Source of the DNA: Rubripirellula reticaptiva
Lineage (GTDB): Bacteria > Planctomycetota > Planctomycetia > Pirellulales > Pirellulaceae
Assembly: GCF_007860175.1 (NCBI RefSeq)
Contig: NZ_SJPX01000002.1
Location: forward strand, 248,001-312,000
Direction of reading: 5' to 3'
Length of the DNA: 64,000 bases
In this document: positions 41,756 to 51,205 of the stretch, piece by piece
Position numbering within the stretch: the first letter of the stretch is position 1
Layout: each line of letters starts with the position of its first letter
Notes under the pieces: model-generated
The model's database searches: none
Told to the model about the DNA's origin: nothing
Seen by the model: only the letters and a program-made list of their open reading frames with translations
Translations under genes and position numbers: made by a program

Positions 41756-43132
41756 CTATTCCGTTTCATCTGCATCGGGCTTGGTCGCCGAGGCAATTTG
41801 GCCTCCGATAGCCAGGACTTCTAGTTCGTCGGTCAGACGTTGTTCGAGAACTTCTTTGCCATCGAATCCGACGTGAACCGATTCGACCAAACCGTTCTTG
41901 CCGATCACGATGGTTTGTGGAATCGCGTCGATGGAAAAACCATCTGCGATCTTTCCGTCGGGATCGAGCAACACATTGAGTTTCAGTTTGCGCTGGTCCA
42001 AAAAATCTTGTACGTCTTCGCGAGTTTCGCCTGTGTTGACGGCGACAAAGATCACGCCTTGATCGGCAAAGTTGTCTGCCACCTTTTTGATGACCGGCAT
42101 CGCGGCCAGACACGGCGTGCACCATGACGCCCAGAAATCCAACACCACAACTCGGCCATCAAGAGTTTTGGAATCAAACTTCTTTCCATCGGCCGTTTCG
42201 GTGGTGAACTTGGGGGCAGGCTTTCCCAACAGTGGATGTTCGCCGGTTACGCCAGCGATCGATTGAAAGTAATCGTCAAGCGACTTGTACTCGGTCGCCT
42301 CCTTGGCCGGTTCAAAAGTAAAAAGACTCTCGTCAACTTCGCCCGTCACTCGCCAAGTCAAAAAGTCGTAGCGAACTTGAAACGAGAAACCTTCGGGCAC
42401 ATGAACTTGGTCCGACGCAACCAGCATGGGTGTCATGTCGATCAGCATGCGCAAGGGACGAGGCGAATCTTCGTCGGTCACCCACAGGTCCCACTTCACT
42501 CCATCGGCTTGCTCACCGCGGATATGGACGGCGGGAACTTTTTCGCGAAACGGCAATCGGTCGACCAAGTCGATCGACTTCATACCCGCAATCATCGTGA
42601 TCGTCGGATCCGCGCCGGCCATCGTCAGCGCCAACAGCGGTTCGGGATACGGGCCCATCGGGACGGGCAGGTTGGTAACGGCATCCTGAATTTTGACGAC
42701 TTCGGGCAATCGAAAATAGGCGTCCGGTGCCATCGCAGCGACGAACTGTTTTCCGTCACAGTACAAACGTGTCCGATGCTCGGGCTGCTTCAAATAGATG
42801 GTGAACTTGTTGGGACTTGTCGACGCGATTTGGAACGTTGACGTTTCCGACTCAACCACTTGGCCGCTGAGGACCGAATCCGAAAGCATTTCAACGGTGG
42901 CTCGAGACACGTCGGCTTTACTAATTGAATTGAACAACGGTTCCAAAATCGCTCGCAAATCTTGGTTGATTTCGACTTCCGCCGAATCCAAATCCGTGTC
43001 GGCATCTGGCGTGTCAGTAGCGGCCGCGTCAACTTTTGCCGCAGCAGGCGATTTTTCTTGTCCGGTAGCGCCAGTTACAAAAACGGAAGCAAAAACCAAG
43101 CAAGCAGACAGGTGAAAATGGCGTTTCAACAT
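41756..43132 (-). CDS. TlpA/ResA-like redoxin with N-terminal DUF2092-type domain
   Basis: ATG at 43132, 458 residues. Signal peptide CLVFASVFVTGATGQEK, so exported. Residues about 50-280 form a domain resembling DUF2092 / LolA-like beta folds (FTIYLKQPEHRTRLYCDGKQ, DLWVTDEDSPRPLRMLID). Residues about 300-440 are a thioredoxin fold with VVLDFWASWCTPCLAAMPV and active-site Cys337-x-x-Cys340, then VIFVAVNTGE and IDAIPQTIVIGKNG. It probably reduces or exchanges disulfides, or serves heme-cytochrome maturation, in the periplasm. This combination is common in planctomycetes. It lies downstream of the giant membrane protein genes; the 210-base gap shows no gene. Confidence 0.9.
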   Translation of the reverse strand: MLKRHFHLSACLVFASVFVTGATGQEKSPAAAKVDAAATDTPDADTDLDSAEVEINQDLRAILEPLFNSISKADVSRATVEMLSDSVLSGQVVESETSTFQIASTSPNKFTIYLKQPEHRTRLYCDGKQFVAAMAPDAYFRLPEVVKIQDAVTNLPVPMGPYPEPLLALTMAGADPTITMIAGMKSIDLVDRLPFREKVPAVHIRGEQADGVKWDLWVTDEDSPRPLRMLIDMTPMLVASDQVHVPEGFSFQVRYDFLTWRVTGEVDESLFTFEPAKEATEYKSLDDYFQSIAGVTGEHPLLGKPAPKFTTETADGKKFDSKTLDGRVVVLDFWASWCTPCLAAMPVIKKVADNFADQGVIFVAVNTGETREDVQDFLDQRKLKLNVLLDPDGKIADGFSIDAIPQTIVIGKNGLVESVHVGFDGKEVLEQRLTDELEVLAIGGQIASATKPDADETE

Positions 43133-43342
43133 GACGTCGCAATTTAATGAGCGTAAGAAAGGTGGCGGCCAGAAAGCATGATAAGAATTAGGCAGCGTGA
43201 TGGCTACGGTCCGGCTATTGGAGAAAGAGACGCTGGCAAACGAGGTATCGAATCCAGAATCACCGCAAACGATTTCCTGGAAAATCCAACACGGTGGCGT
43301 GTGAACGAGATTGGCGAGCGGTCGCTGAACCGGTCAGCGGCT

Positions 43343-46300
43343 TCACGCAGATTTTGGAAACGCTGGCACCACGATCGCGACAAACAGCAGTGCGATTGCC
43401 ACCGAAACAGGGGCGACGAACAGCCCAAACACACCCATCAGCGCAAGCCAGAATGCGGGGTGAACGACGACCGGCATGATAAATCGGCGGATCGGACGCA
43501 GACACACCAACAAGCCGGTGACTAAGGCGAGTGTCAGCAAATTCATGATCAAATTTCGCAAACCACGATCGATCGTCGAAACCGATTGCAAACTAGGCGG
43601 TTGGTTCGCGGATGACAACGACATCACGTCGCTGGCGTAGAAACCATCGAGCTCAGAAACATCAAACGTTAATTTCGCAGCAGGCGTATCGTCAGTCATA
43701 TAACGGTTGACGTAGTCTGCCATCCGTTGATCCAACAATTCCCACTGTGTGACTAAGTTTGGCGATGTCACGGACGCTAGACGGGCGACCTGTTGCAACG
43801 GTGTACCGGGCAAGGAACTCGCACCATCGCCGGATGGCTGCGAACGGGATTCCGATCCAATCAAGGTCAAATCGTTTGCCGGGTTTGCACGATCGCCGTT
43901 TTCAAAGCTCGGTTTATGGCCAGCAATCCGCGCCAGGCGAGCGTAACGCGCTGACCACGGCGCCAGCCATGCTGCGATTTCTTCGGTTGGACGTTCGGCA
44001 ATCGTATCGACTCCATACTCGACCGATTCAACGGTCGAATGAGCCAGCGCGACGGCCCGTCGCTGGCGAGCCAAATCGATCGCTGTTGGCCCGTCAACTC
44101 GAGTCGTCGACGAATGCAAATGCCGATCACTGGGTTGATAGACTGACAACCAGTTTTGAGTGACGGGAACGTCGACCAAACGAGGCACGTAGCCACCTTT
44201 TTTGGCAACGTCGCTGGGCACTTGGATCAGCAATTCGACCGATTGCGACATTCGACTGATCGACAGCGGCAAGCGAACTCGATTTTGCGGACCGATGGCA
44301 TCGGTACGTGATGGTTCAGGCGGTTTGTTGTTGGATGCCGATGCGGCCGACGGCACTGCAACGGTTTCTGCAACGGTTTCTGCACTGGTGTCTGCACTGG
44401 TGTCTTCAAGCTTGGCCGGCGAGTCATCGGACTGCACGACCACTGACTGCCCGGCGCTCCAGCCACCCAAACATTTCGCACCGATCGGCAAGTCCACCTG
44501 AATCGATTCAAGGCCGGCTGGGAACAGGTCCCAATGCGCGACCATCAGGACTCCGTCGCTTTGCACAAAGGCTTGGTTGTCCTGGGTCAGTGCGACTGCA
44601 TCGGTATCGATCGTTGGCAGCGGAGCCAAGTCCATCGACCATGCGCGGCTAGCCGCCAAGTAAGTTGATCGCTGGGAAGTTGATTCGATCGCGTCGGCCC
44701 AAACGTCGGGTAACGTCACCGCTTCGACCGCACTGGTTCGCCACTGGATTGCTTCGTTGGTCAAACGGTCTGGGACGCTGATGTGAACTCGTCGTTGGCC
44801 AAAACCCAACACCCGTACGCTGGGGACTCCGACACGTCCAGCGTCTGAGCTTTGCAATTGCCCGGACACTGTCAGCGTCTGTTTTTTCAGTTCGTTGCTA
44901 TCGCACCGAATGCGAATGATTTGTTGGGCTGGATCCGTCGCGGGCTGGCGTGACCAGGACGTCGTTGGCGAGACATCAAACGACTCGCACCAGCGCGTAG
45001 GAACTTCGACGTCGATAAATTCGGGAAAGCGATTGCCGGCAAACTTGATCTGTGTCTGTGTTTTCCAGCGACCTTCGTCACGAGTCAGGGTGATCAATTG
45101 CCGACAATCGAAACGAGTCTTTTGCGATTTGACTTGAAAGACACCGCCAAGTTCACCCAGCGACACAGACGAGGAATCAATTGTCGCGTTGTAGGTAGCA
45201 AACGGAATCCAACCACGGGCAAGCGAATCGGATGACGCAAGCGGCTTGGCCGCAATGGAATCCCAACGCACCGGCTGGATCATCCGCAACTGCGTCGAGT
45301 CATCGCGCGAGATCGTGTACGTGTCCGAAACCTGCATCCGTCCAGACAATTGAAGCCGTGGTGGCGTGAACTTCAAATCGCGAGGCAGCGGCTGTACCGT
45401 CGTCGCGCGAATCACGACAGGTTCATTGCTGGTAAAGTCGCCCAGTACGTAGTCGTAGTTTCCGTTGCTGCGAGTTCTAGCCGGTTCGATTGGAACGTTG
45501 TCGACCGACAACTGAATCAGTTGCATGGACTGCGGAACCGACAACCAACGGCCGGTCGTCGATTCATCATCCGGTACGAAGGTTGCTTCGAATTGCAGTT
45601 CCAATCGGTCGGGCAAAACGTGCAAGCGATGCTGCTGGGTGGCGGTCGTCATCGCATCGCGGTTGTCTTGGAAACGTGGGATCGGCAGCGATCCCAATGC
45701 GACCACCGCGCGATCGATCAAGCCACGGTATCCCGGCCATGCCGCCATGAATTGGTCCACCGACAACGGTTCGGTCAGCCCACGATCAAAGGGGACCAAA
45801 CGCATCGACAGATCACAGTGAAACGCGATCCAAGCGGGTGCGTTTTCGCCAAGCGCCGCCGCAATCACTTCGGGAATGACCACCGAATATTCCGGCTCAC
45901 CATCCGGCAAGATTTCGGACGCGGGACCAGTCCGAATGCCATTGCGATCCGCCGTCGCGACTAGCGAGTCGTCGCGGACACGAGCATCAGGTAATCCACT
46001 GGAACCCGCCGAAATGCGACCGCCGTTTGCATTCGCAGCATTGATCGCGGCGGTTTGCGTGGTCCGCGTACGCGACCACAACAAACGAATCGGACCGGGG
46101 GAGTCTTTGACGGCCGACATCGTCATCAGCCGCCGCGTGGGGCTGTACAGTTCGGTGCCCGCCAACTGCCAATTCGCGGATGTCACCCAAGGAATTTCGG
46201 CGTCACGAATGACGAACTGAAACGTTTCACCAGCGGCGATCGCGGTCGGCGGATCGATTTCACATTCTATCACCGTTTGCGTCTTGCCGGCGTTGATCCA

Positions 46301-49300
46301 GTAACGTCGACGCAGTGGCTGAGTGCCAACACCGCTGGTGGCAACACTGTTTCGGTACTCGATATTCAGTGCGTCGACGGGCCCGAGTTCGGTGGTCCAG
46401 CGACGAAGATCAGTTTCCGGCATCATCCGACCTTGCGGCCCACCAATCCGCACGGCGTCGATACTCTGTTCCGATTCAAACGCCAATGTTGACGCGGCGA
46501 TCGGGGGAACCGGCAAAAACAGTTTGTTCCAAGGACTAGATTGTTTTAGATCCGGCACCATCGTGACTCGCAATCGAAACACTTCACCTTTGGGCAGCAA
46601 AACAATCAGTTGCCCTTTTGCATCGGCAATCGACCGGACAATGCGATCAACGTCGTCGACCCATTCGACGCGGCGGACCGAAGCAAACGGGATCGGCAAT
46701 CGAACGTGGTTACTGCTGCGACGATTGTCGGCCAAGTGAATGACATACTCGGCTTCGACACTGGTCTCGGGGCCGTACAGATTGGGAGAACGCACGTCCA
46801 TCGCCGTGCCAACGTCGCTTCGCCCCGGTTCACTGCGTCCATCGCCGACACGACCAATTGCACCGGAGCCAGTGGCAGCATCGCCCACACTGCTGGGACG
46901 TTCATCACGAGCATCAAAGGAATCCGATTCAATCGCACCGCTAGTGCTCGCAGAGACTGCCCGCGGTATGATGGTACTCGTACCAAGCGGCGCCAGTGAC
47001 GACGGTGCTAGTGACGACGGTGCTAGTGACGACGGTGCTAGTGACGACGGTGCTAGTGACGACGGTGCTAGTGACGATGGCAAGACGCCGGAATTAGAAT
47101 TGCTTGCGTCGACGACTTCGCCGCCCGGACGAGTTGCTCGGACTCTTATCTGGTAGTCAGCGGATTGAAAGTAAGGCTGGACGATCTGGTCGGGGACTTC
47201 TTTCCGAAACAGCCACTCGTTGACAGACCTCGGCAAATAAACAACATCGCCGCCGATCCGGCCAGTGGAGTCCACAGGAACTAGCACAGCAACCGATCGA
47301 GTCTGTCCATCGCTTGATGAATTGCTAGGCGATACGACGGTTTCCGAAGGGAAGGCTGCTGAGTGAACGCCGCGAGGGGCATCTTGAGCGGACGCGACCA
47401 ACTGCATCGCTCCCGACAAAAAGATCGCTAGCAGCAAGATTCGCACGATCGCAGCCCAAGACAATTCGCGAGAACCGTCGGCGGAACGTCGATGGAGAGT
47501 CCCGATTGATCGTGTGTTGTCATCGTCGTGCCGGCTGGTGTGTCCTTTCCACGACCGGACCGTCGCCAACATCGCGGCGGTGACCACTGGCACGATCAAC
47601 CACCCGATGACGGCGAGTTTCCAAGTCCACCACAGCAACGTCATCGCCGTCAAGACAGCCACCATCATCGTCGCGACCAAGGGTGAACGCGACGCGACCG
47701 ACCAACCGATCGCGAACGTTAGCAGGGCGACAAGCCAACCAAGTGCCAGCGCTATGTTGCGGCGAACCAACAAGACAGTTTCGCCCGGAAGCAATTCGAT
47801 GGCATCAACGGAACTGCTTTGCCAATGATCACGAAACAGCGTTGCAGGCGAAAAGGTGTCTGGGGCCGGAACGAGTTCGAATTCCCGTCGCATCACCACA
47901 CCCGAGACGTCGATCTGAGGCATCTTGCATCGGCGAAACCAACCTTTACCAAACTGGCTGCGGTTCCAAACGACTCGAACAACTTCTGATCTCCCACGTG
48001 GTTCCAGCACGATTCTGCGGCGAGGAACCGAAAGCACGTCGACCGGTTCGCCATCGCGGGTGACCGACATCAGCTGCAGCTCGGGCGAGTAGCGGATGAT
48101 GAACGGTGTGGTTGGCGAAACTTGGTAGATCGCTTCGATATCATCCGTACCACGACTCGAAGCCGTCATGCGAACACTTTCACGCCAAACGATCGTGACC
48201 GCGCCATCGTCATCGGCTTTCGCCACAACGATCGACGGCTGTTCCACGGCGTCATAACGTAAACGCTGGTGAATCACAAACCGATCGAGAGTTGGCGAAT
48301 TTTTCGCCGCTTCCTTTGCTGATCCATCAGTCGCACCGTCAATGACAGCCTTTAAACTGGAAGCTCGATCACCACCGGAAACGATGCGATCTTTTGCCGC
48401 GGTCGGTTCAGACCGATCCACCAACGGCACCAACTGAACCGAGGGACTTTTTTCTTTGACCACCAAACCACGTCCAACTCGCACCTCGCTGCGCTGCGAT
48501 GCTGCGCCGGGGACACTCGGCAATTCCAGATTGATGTCACCGGCGGGCGTGTACCGACGGCGGGCGATCAATGAACGACCGCGCAGATTTAGATCCGAAA
48601 CGTCAATTGTGTACGTGCCGCCCTCGCCACCGGCGTCTGATTCGCTCGTATCGATGCTAACATCCGACGCTGGCAGACTAGTTGACTGGACACCATCATC
48701 GCCGCTGAGCGACCACTGATAGGTCGGCCGACTATCCGGCGGACCAGTCTGGACCTGCAGTTCGGTCAGCCGTTGCCCGGCCGATTCAATATCGATAACC
48801 AATTGCTCGGCAAGTTCGTCCCCTTCGCGTGCGATCCGAAGCACCGTTGAAACGTTGAAGGTTACGTTCGGTGTTTCAAGTAAGACTTCGGGTGTTCGTC
48901 CCAATTCGGGTGCAAAGTACAAAGTCGGCCGATCGCCGCCGGAAAGAAACGCAAGTTGGTCGGACGAGAGGTCGGTTTCGCGAATTCGGTCACGCTTGAG
49001 CGCCGCCTCGCCGCTCCAGTTCAATTCAGGTGGCGGAACAATCGACGCAAACAATTGGCTGTGAACGCTATCGACTCGGGCGAACCAACAATGGGGAACC
49101 ACCACGATAGGACCCGTCGCGGGGATCACACGAGTCCCCGTGATGTCGATCACGATCTCTCGGGACCGTGCCATGGAATTGACGACATCGATTCGCGGTG
49201 CACCGGCCCCCGGTTGCGAGGCATTATCGGCATCGGCAAGTCCGGCTTCACCGTTGTCGACCGAACGATCAAGAGGGTTGCTGCCTGAATCCTCAACGGC

Positions 49301-51205
49301 GTCGGCCAAACGACTCGCCTGAGTGTCCTCCCACTCGGGCCAAAGCACGATCGTGTCGGTCGCGCTGCGTGAATTCGGGGACTCGATCACACGATCCGAA
49401 TTTGCAAACACCAAAGAATCGATATTGAAACCGTCTTGGATGCGTAGCCGAATCGGTTCGAGTCGATCGGCATCTACCAAGATGCTGATCCGAGCCTTGG
49501 CCGTGACGGTCCCCTTGCTGACCTCGGTTCGCAACCACGTGTTGGTGCCGCCGACTCGCGGACGCTGAGCGAAACGTACTTTCGACCAAGGCGATACCTG
49601 ATCCGCATCAGGCAGCGGTGATGTAGTGGACTGCGATTTTATCGCTGGTCCATTAGCAGCTTGCGCACCGACCGGTACCAATGAACGCAGCGGAGGACCC
49701 GAAGCATCGCGGATTCGGATGCCATCGATCGACCGCGGTTTGCCTTGAACCCACATCGGTGGCAATTCCCAATCAACAATTTCAAGCGGCGGTGCGACCG
49801 CAATCTGGACCTCGTCCATCGCTGAACCGTAAATGATGGAACTACCGTTTGATTCGCCGGCGGATTCATCCACCCAACTTGCGATCGGCAGGTGGCACCA
49901 AACGTCCCAAGCCGACTGGCCGGTGATCATGACGGTCGTGGACGTCAATTGCGCATTAATCGCATCACTTGGAACGTCAATCCGCACTCGATTCGTCCGG
50001 TCGTCGATCGGCTGGGTGCTGAACGAGACTTCAGATGCGTTCACTTTGATTGACGTCACTGTTGCGTCGGAAACACTGAGCACTGGAAAAGGCCGATCAA
50101 CGGGAATCTGCACCGACATCCGCTGGATCCAACGGAGTCCCCCTTGATCGATGTCATATTGGATCAGCGAGCGGCGGACGATCAGCGCAGAATCTGCAAT
50201 CGGCGACCTTTCTTTCGTCGTTCGAATCGTGACGGAATCCAATCCACCGGCTTCGATTTCATACCACCGAGCGTCGCGATCGGTCGATGCATCGGCAGCA
50301 TCGTTTGGCGGTCCAGGACGCGATCTCAGGACACCATCGAGAACTTCGACATGAATATTGGGGGGCGCTGAAAAAACGATCCGAGTTTGTGGGGTGCGGG
50401 GCATTCGCAACGCGAATTCGTGCCCAGTCGAATACGGTCGCCCAAAGAGTTGCCACTGAAATTCGATCCGAGCTCGGTGGGGGGTGCCGCCTTGGAAGAC
50501 AGCGACCAGACTGCCATCGGAACCGGATTCCAAACGGGGCAGCGAATCCGACGGCGTTGTGCCTCGCACCATTGGTTGGCGCAGTGCAAAATTCACGCGT
50601 CCGAGCGAGCGTCGCACCAAGATATTACGGCTCGATTCGAGATCCAGGAAACTGCGATCACTGACGAGCTTATCGCCTTGCAGTTTGATCCAGTACTCGC
50701 TGCCTCGCAGTCGACAATCCTGAACATCGGACGACTGTTCCGAAACGCGATCAATCGCCGCCCGTAATTTCTCGATTGAAACTGGGCGATACGTTTCCGG
50801 GATCAGTTCGGCCATTTGCGATTGATAGATTCCAATCGGATAGATCGGCCGGCCATCGGGAAGCGAACGAGGAAATGCGAGGCGAGGTAAATCGACTGCA
50901 AGCGAATCATCGACCGTCGCGGGTGCGTCAGGCTCAGTTTCGTCGGTATCGGATTTCTGCATTTCCTGCATTTTAGAATCAGACGCATCCAATCCAGAAT
51001 CGTCTGATTTTGGCGCATTAGTATCCGGCAAATTCAGTGGTTCCTCACCAACGAGTTCGGCAGCCTCAGATACCGAGGTGTCGGCTGGCTTTTGGGTGTC
51101 CGGTTCATCCGCAATCAGCGTCAGGCTTGTGCATGCTATTGCGATCATCACTGCAAAACATCGCAACGCGATTGAATGGGCACACGAAACATCGCAAGAC
51201 TTCAC
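43343..51205 (-). CDS. 2620-residue beta-rich membrane protein with two fused units
   Basis: GTG at 51205. Residues 1-32 form a signal peptide (ALRCFAVMIAIACTSLTLIA). Residues about 60-1140 are an extracytoplasmic, beta-rich, Ser/Arg/Val-rich ectodomain. Residues about 1143-1215 hold two or three membrane segments (NIALALGWLVALLTFAIGW, VATMMVAVLTAMTLLWW, LAVIGWLIVPVVTAAML). At about 1249-1275 a second signal-peptide-like segment follows (ILLLAIFLSGAMQLVASAQ). A second beta-rich domain leads to two C-terminal membrane segments (LRNLIMNLLTLALVTGLLV, FWLALMGVFGLFVAPV). A 30-residue SSLAP repeat lies at about 1375-1404. No enzyme motif is seen. Its start overlaps the stop of the 1156-residue protein gene by four bases. 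I infer a fusion of two paralogues of that protein. Confidence 0.85.
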   Translation of the reverse strand: MKSCDVSCAHSIALRCFAVMIAIACTSLTLIADEPDTQKPADTSVSEAAELVGEEPLNLPDTNAPKSDDSGLDASDSKMQEMQKSDTDETEPDAPATVDDSLAVDLPRLAFPRSLPDGRPIYPIGIYQSQMAELIPETYRPVSIEKLRAAIDRVSEQSSDVQDCRLRGSEYWIKLQGDKLVSDRSFLDLESSRNILVRRSLGRVNFALRQPMVRGTTPSDSLPRLESGSDGSLVAVFQGGTPHRARIEFQWQLFGRPYSTGHEFALRMPRTPQTRIVFSAPPNIHVEVLDGVLRSRPGPPNDAADASTDRDARWYEIEAGGLDSVTIRTTKERSPIADSALIVRRSLIQYDIDQGGLRWIQRMSVQIPVDRPFPVLSVSDATVTSIKVNASEVSFSTQPIDDRTNRVRIDVPSDAINAQLTSTTVMITGQSAWDVWCHLPIASWVDESAGESNGSSIIYGSAMDEVQIAVAPPLEIVDWELPPMWVQGKPRSIDGIRIRDASGPPLRSLVPVGAQAANGPAIKSQSTTSPLPDADQVSPWSKVRFAQRPRVGGTNTWLRTEVSKGTVTAKARISILVDADRLEPIRLRIQDGFNIDSLVFANSDRVIESPNSRSATDTIVLWPEWEDTQASRLADAVEDSGSNPLDRSVDNGEAGLADADNASQPGAGAPRIDVVNSMARSREIVIDITGTRVIPATGPIVVVPHCWFARVDSVHSQLFASIVPPPELNWSGEAALKRDRIRETDLSSDQLAFLSGGDRPTLYFAPELGRTPEVLLETPNVTFNVSTVLRIAREGDELAEQLVIDIESAGQRLTELQVQTGPPDSRPTYQWSLSGDDGVQSTSLPASDVSIDTSESDAGGEGGTYTIDVSDLNLRGRSLIARRRYTPAGDINLELPSVPGAASQRSEVRVGRGLVVKEKSPSVQLVPLVDRSEPTAAKDRIVSGGDRASSLKAVIDGATDGSAKEAAKNSPTLDRFVIHQRLRYDAVEQPSIVVAKADDDGAVTIVWRESVRMTASSRGTDDIEAIYQVSPTTPFIIRYSPELQLMSVTRDGEPVDVLSVPRRRIVLEPRGRSEVVRVVWNRSQFGKGWFRRCKMPQIDVSGVVMRREFELVPAPDTFSPATLFRDHWQSSSVDAIELLPGETVLLVRRNIALALGWLVALLTFAIGWSVASRSPLVATMMVAVLTAMTLLWWTWKLAVIGWLIVPVVTAAMLATVRSWKGHTSRHDDDNTRSIGTLHRRSADGSRELSWAAIVRILLLAIFLSGAMQLVASAQDAPRGVHSAAFPSETVVSPSNSSSDGQTRSVAVLVPVDSTGRIGGDVVYLPRSVNEWLFRKEVPDQIVQPYFQSADYQIRVRATRPGGEVVDASNSNSGVLPSSLAPSSLAPSSLAPSSLAPSSLAPSSLAPLGTSTIIPRAVSASTSGAIESDSFDARDERPSSVGDAATGSGAIGRVGDGRSEPGRSDVGTAMDVRSPNLYGPETSVEAEYVIHLADNRRSSNHVRLPIPFASVRRVEWVDDVDRIVRSIADAKGQLIVLLPKGEVFRLRVTMVPDLKQSSPWNKLFLPVPPIAASTLAFESEQSIDAVRIGGPQGRMMPETDLRRWTTELGPVDALNIEYRNSVATSGVGTQPLRRRYWINAGKTQTVIECEIDPPTAIAAGETFQFVIRDAEIPWVTSANWQLAGTELYSPTRRLMTMSAVKDSPGPIRLLWSRTRTTQTAAINAANANGGRISAGSSGLPDARVRDDSLVATADRNGIRTGPASEILPDGEPEYSVVIPEVIAAALGENAPAWIAFHCDLSMRLVPFDRGLTEPLSVDQFMAAWPGYRGLIDRAVVALGSLPIPRFQDNRDAMTTATQQHRLHVLPDRLELQFEATFVPDDESTTGRWLSVPQSMQLIQLSVDNVPIEPARTRSNGNYDYVLGDFTSNEPVVIRATTVQPLPRDLKFTPPRLQLSGRMQVSDTYTISRDDSTQLRMIQPVRWDSIAAKPLASSDSLARGWIPFATYNATIDSSSVSLGELGGVFQVKSQKTRFDCRQLITLTRDEGRWKTQTQIKFAGNRFPEFIDVEVPTRWCESFDVSPTTSWSRQPATDPAQQIIRIRCDSNELKKQTLTVSGQLQSSDAGRVGVPSVRVLGFGQRRVHISVPDRLTNEAIQWRTSAVEAVTLPDVWADAIESTSQRSTYLAASRAWSMDLAPLPTIDTDAVALTQDNQAFVQSDGVLMVAHWDLFPAGLESIQVDLPIGAKCLGGWSAGQSVVVQSDDSPAKLEDTSADTSAETVAETVAVPSAASASNNKPPEPSRTDAIGPQNRVRLPLSISRMSQSVELLIQVPSDVAKKGGYVPRLVDVPVTQNWLSVYQPSDRHLHSSTTRVDGPTAIDLARQRRAVALAHSTVESVEYGVDTIAERPTEEIAAWLAPWSARYARLARIAGHKPSFENGDRANPANDLTLIGSESRSQPSGDGASSLPGTPLQQVARLASVTSPNLVTQWELLDQRMADYVNRYMTDDTPAAKLTFDVSELDGFYASDVMSLSSANQPPSLQSVSTIDRGLRNLIMNLLTLALVTGLLVCLRPIRRFIMPVVVHPAFWLALMGVFGLFVAPVSVAIALLFVAIVVPAFPKSA
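46995..47084. repeat. six in-frame 15-bp units within the giant gene
   Basis: AGTGACGACGGTGCT repeats at 46995, 47010, 47025, 47040, 47055 and 47070 (the last with one change), encoding five-residue SSLAP units on the minus strand. Changes in copy number would keep the frame. Confidence 0.95.

Noticed and set aside
50287-50664. 125-codon plus-strand frame within the giant gene
   Set aside because: Antisense shadow of the 2620-residue gene; many similar frames occur along it.
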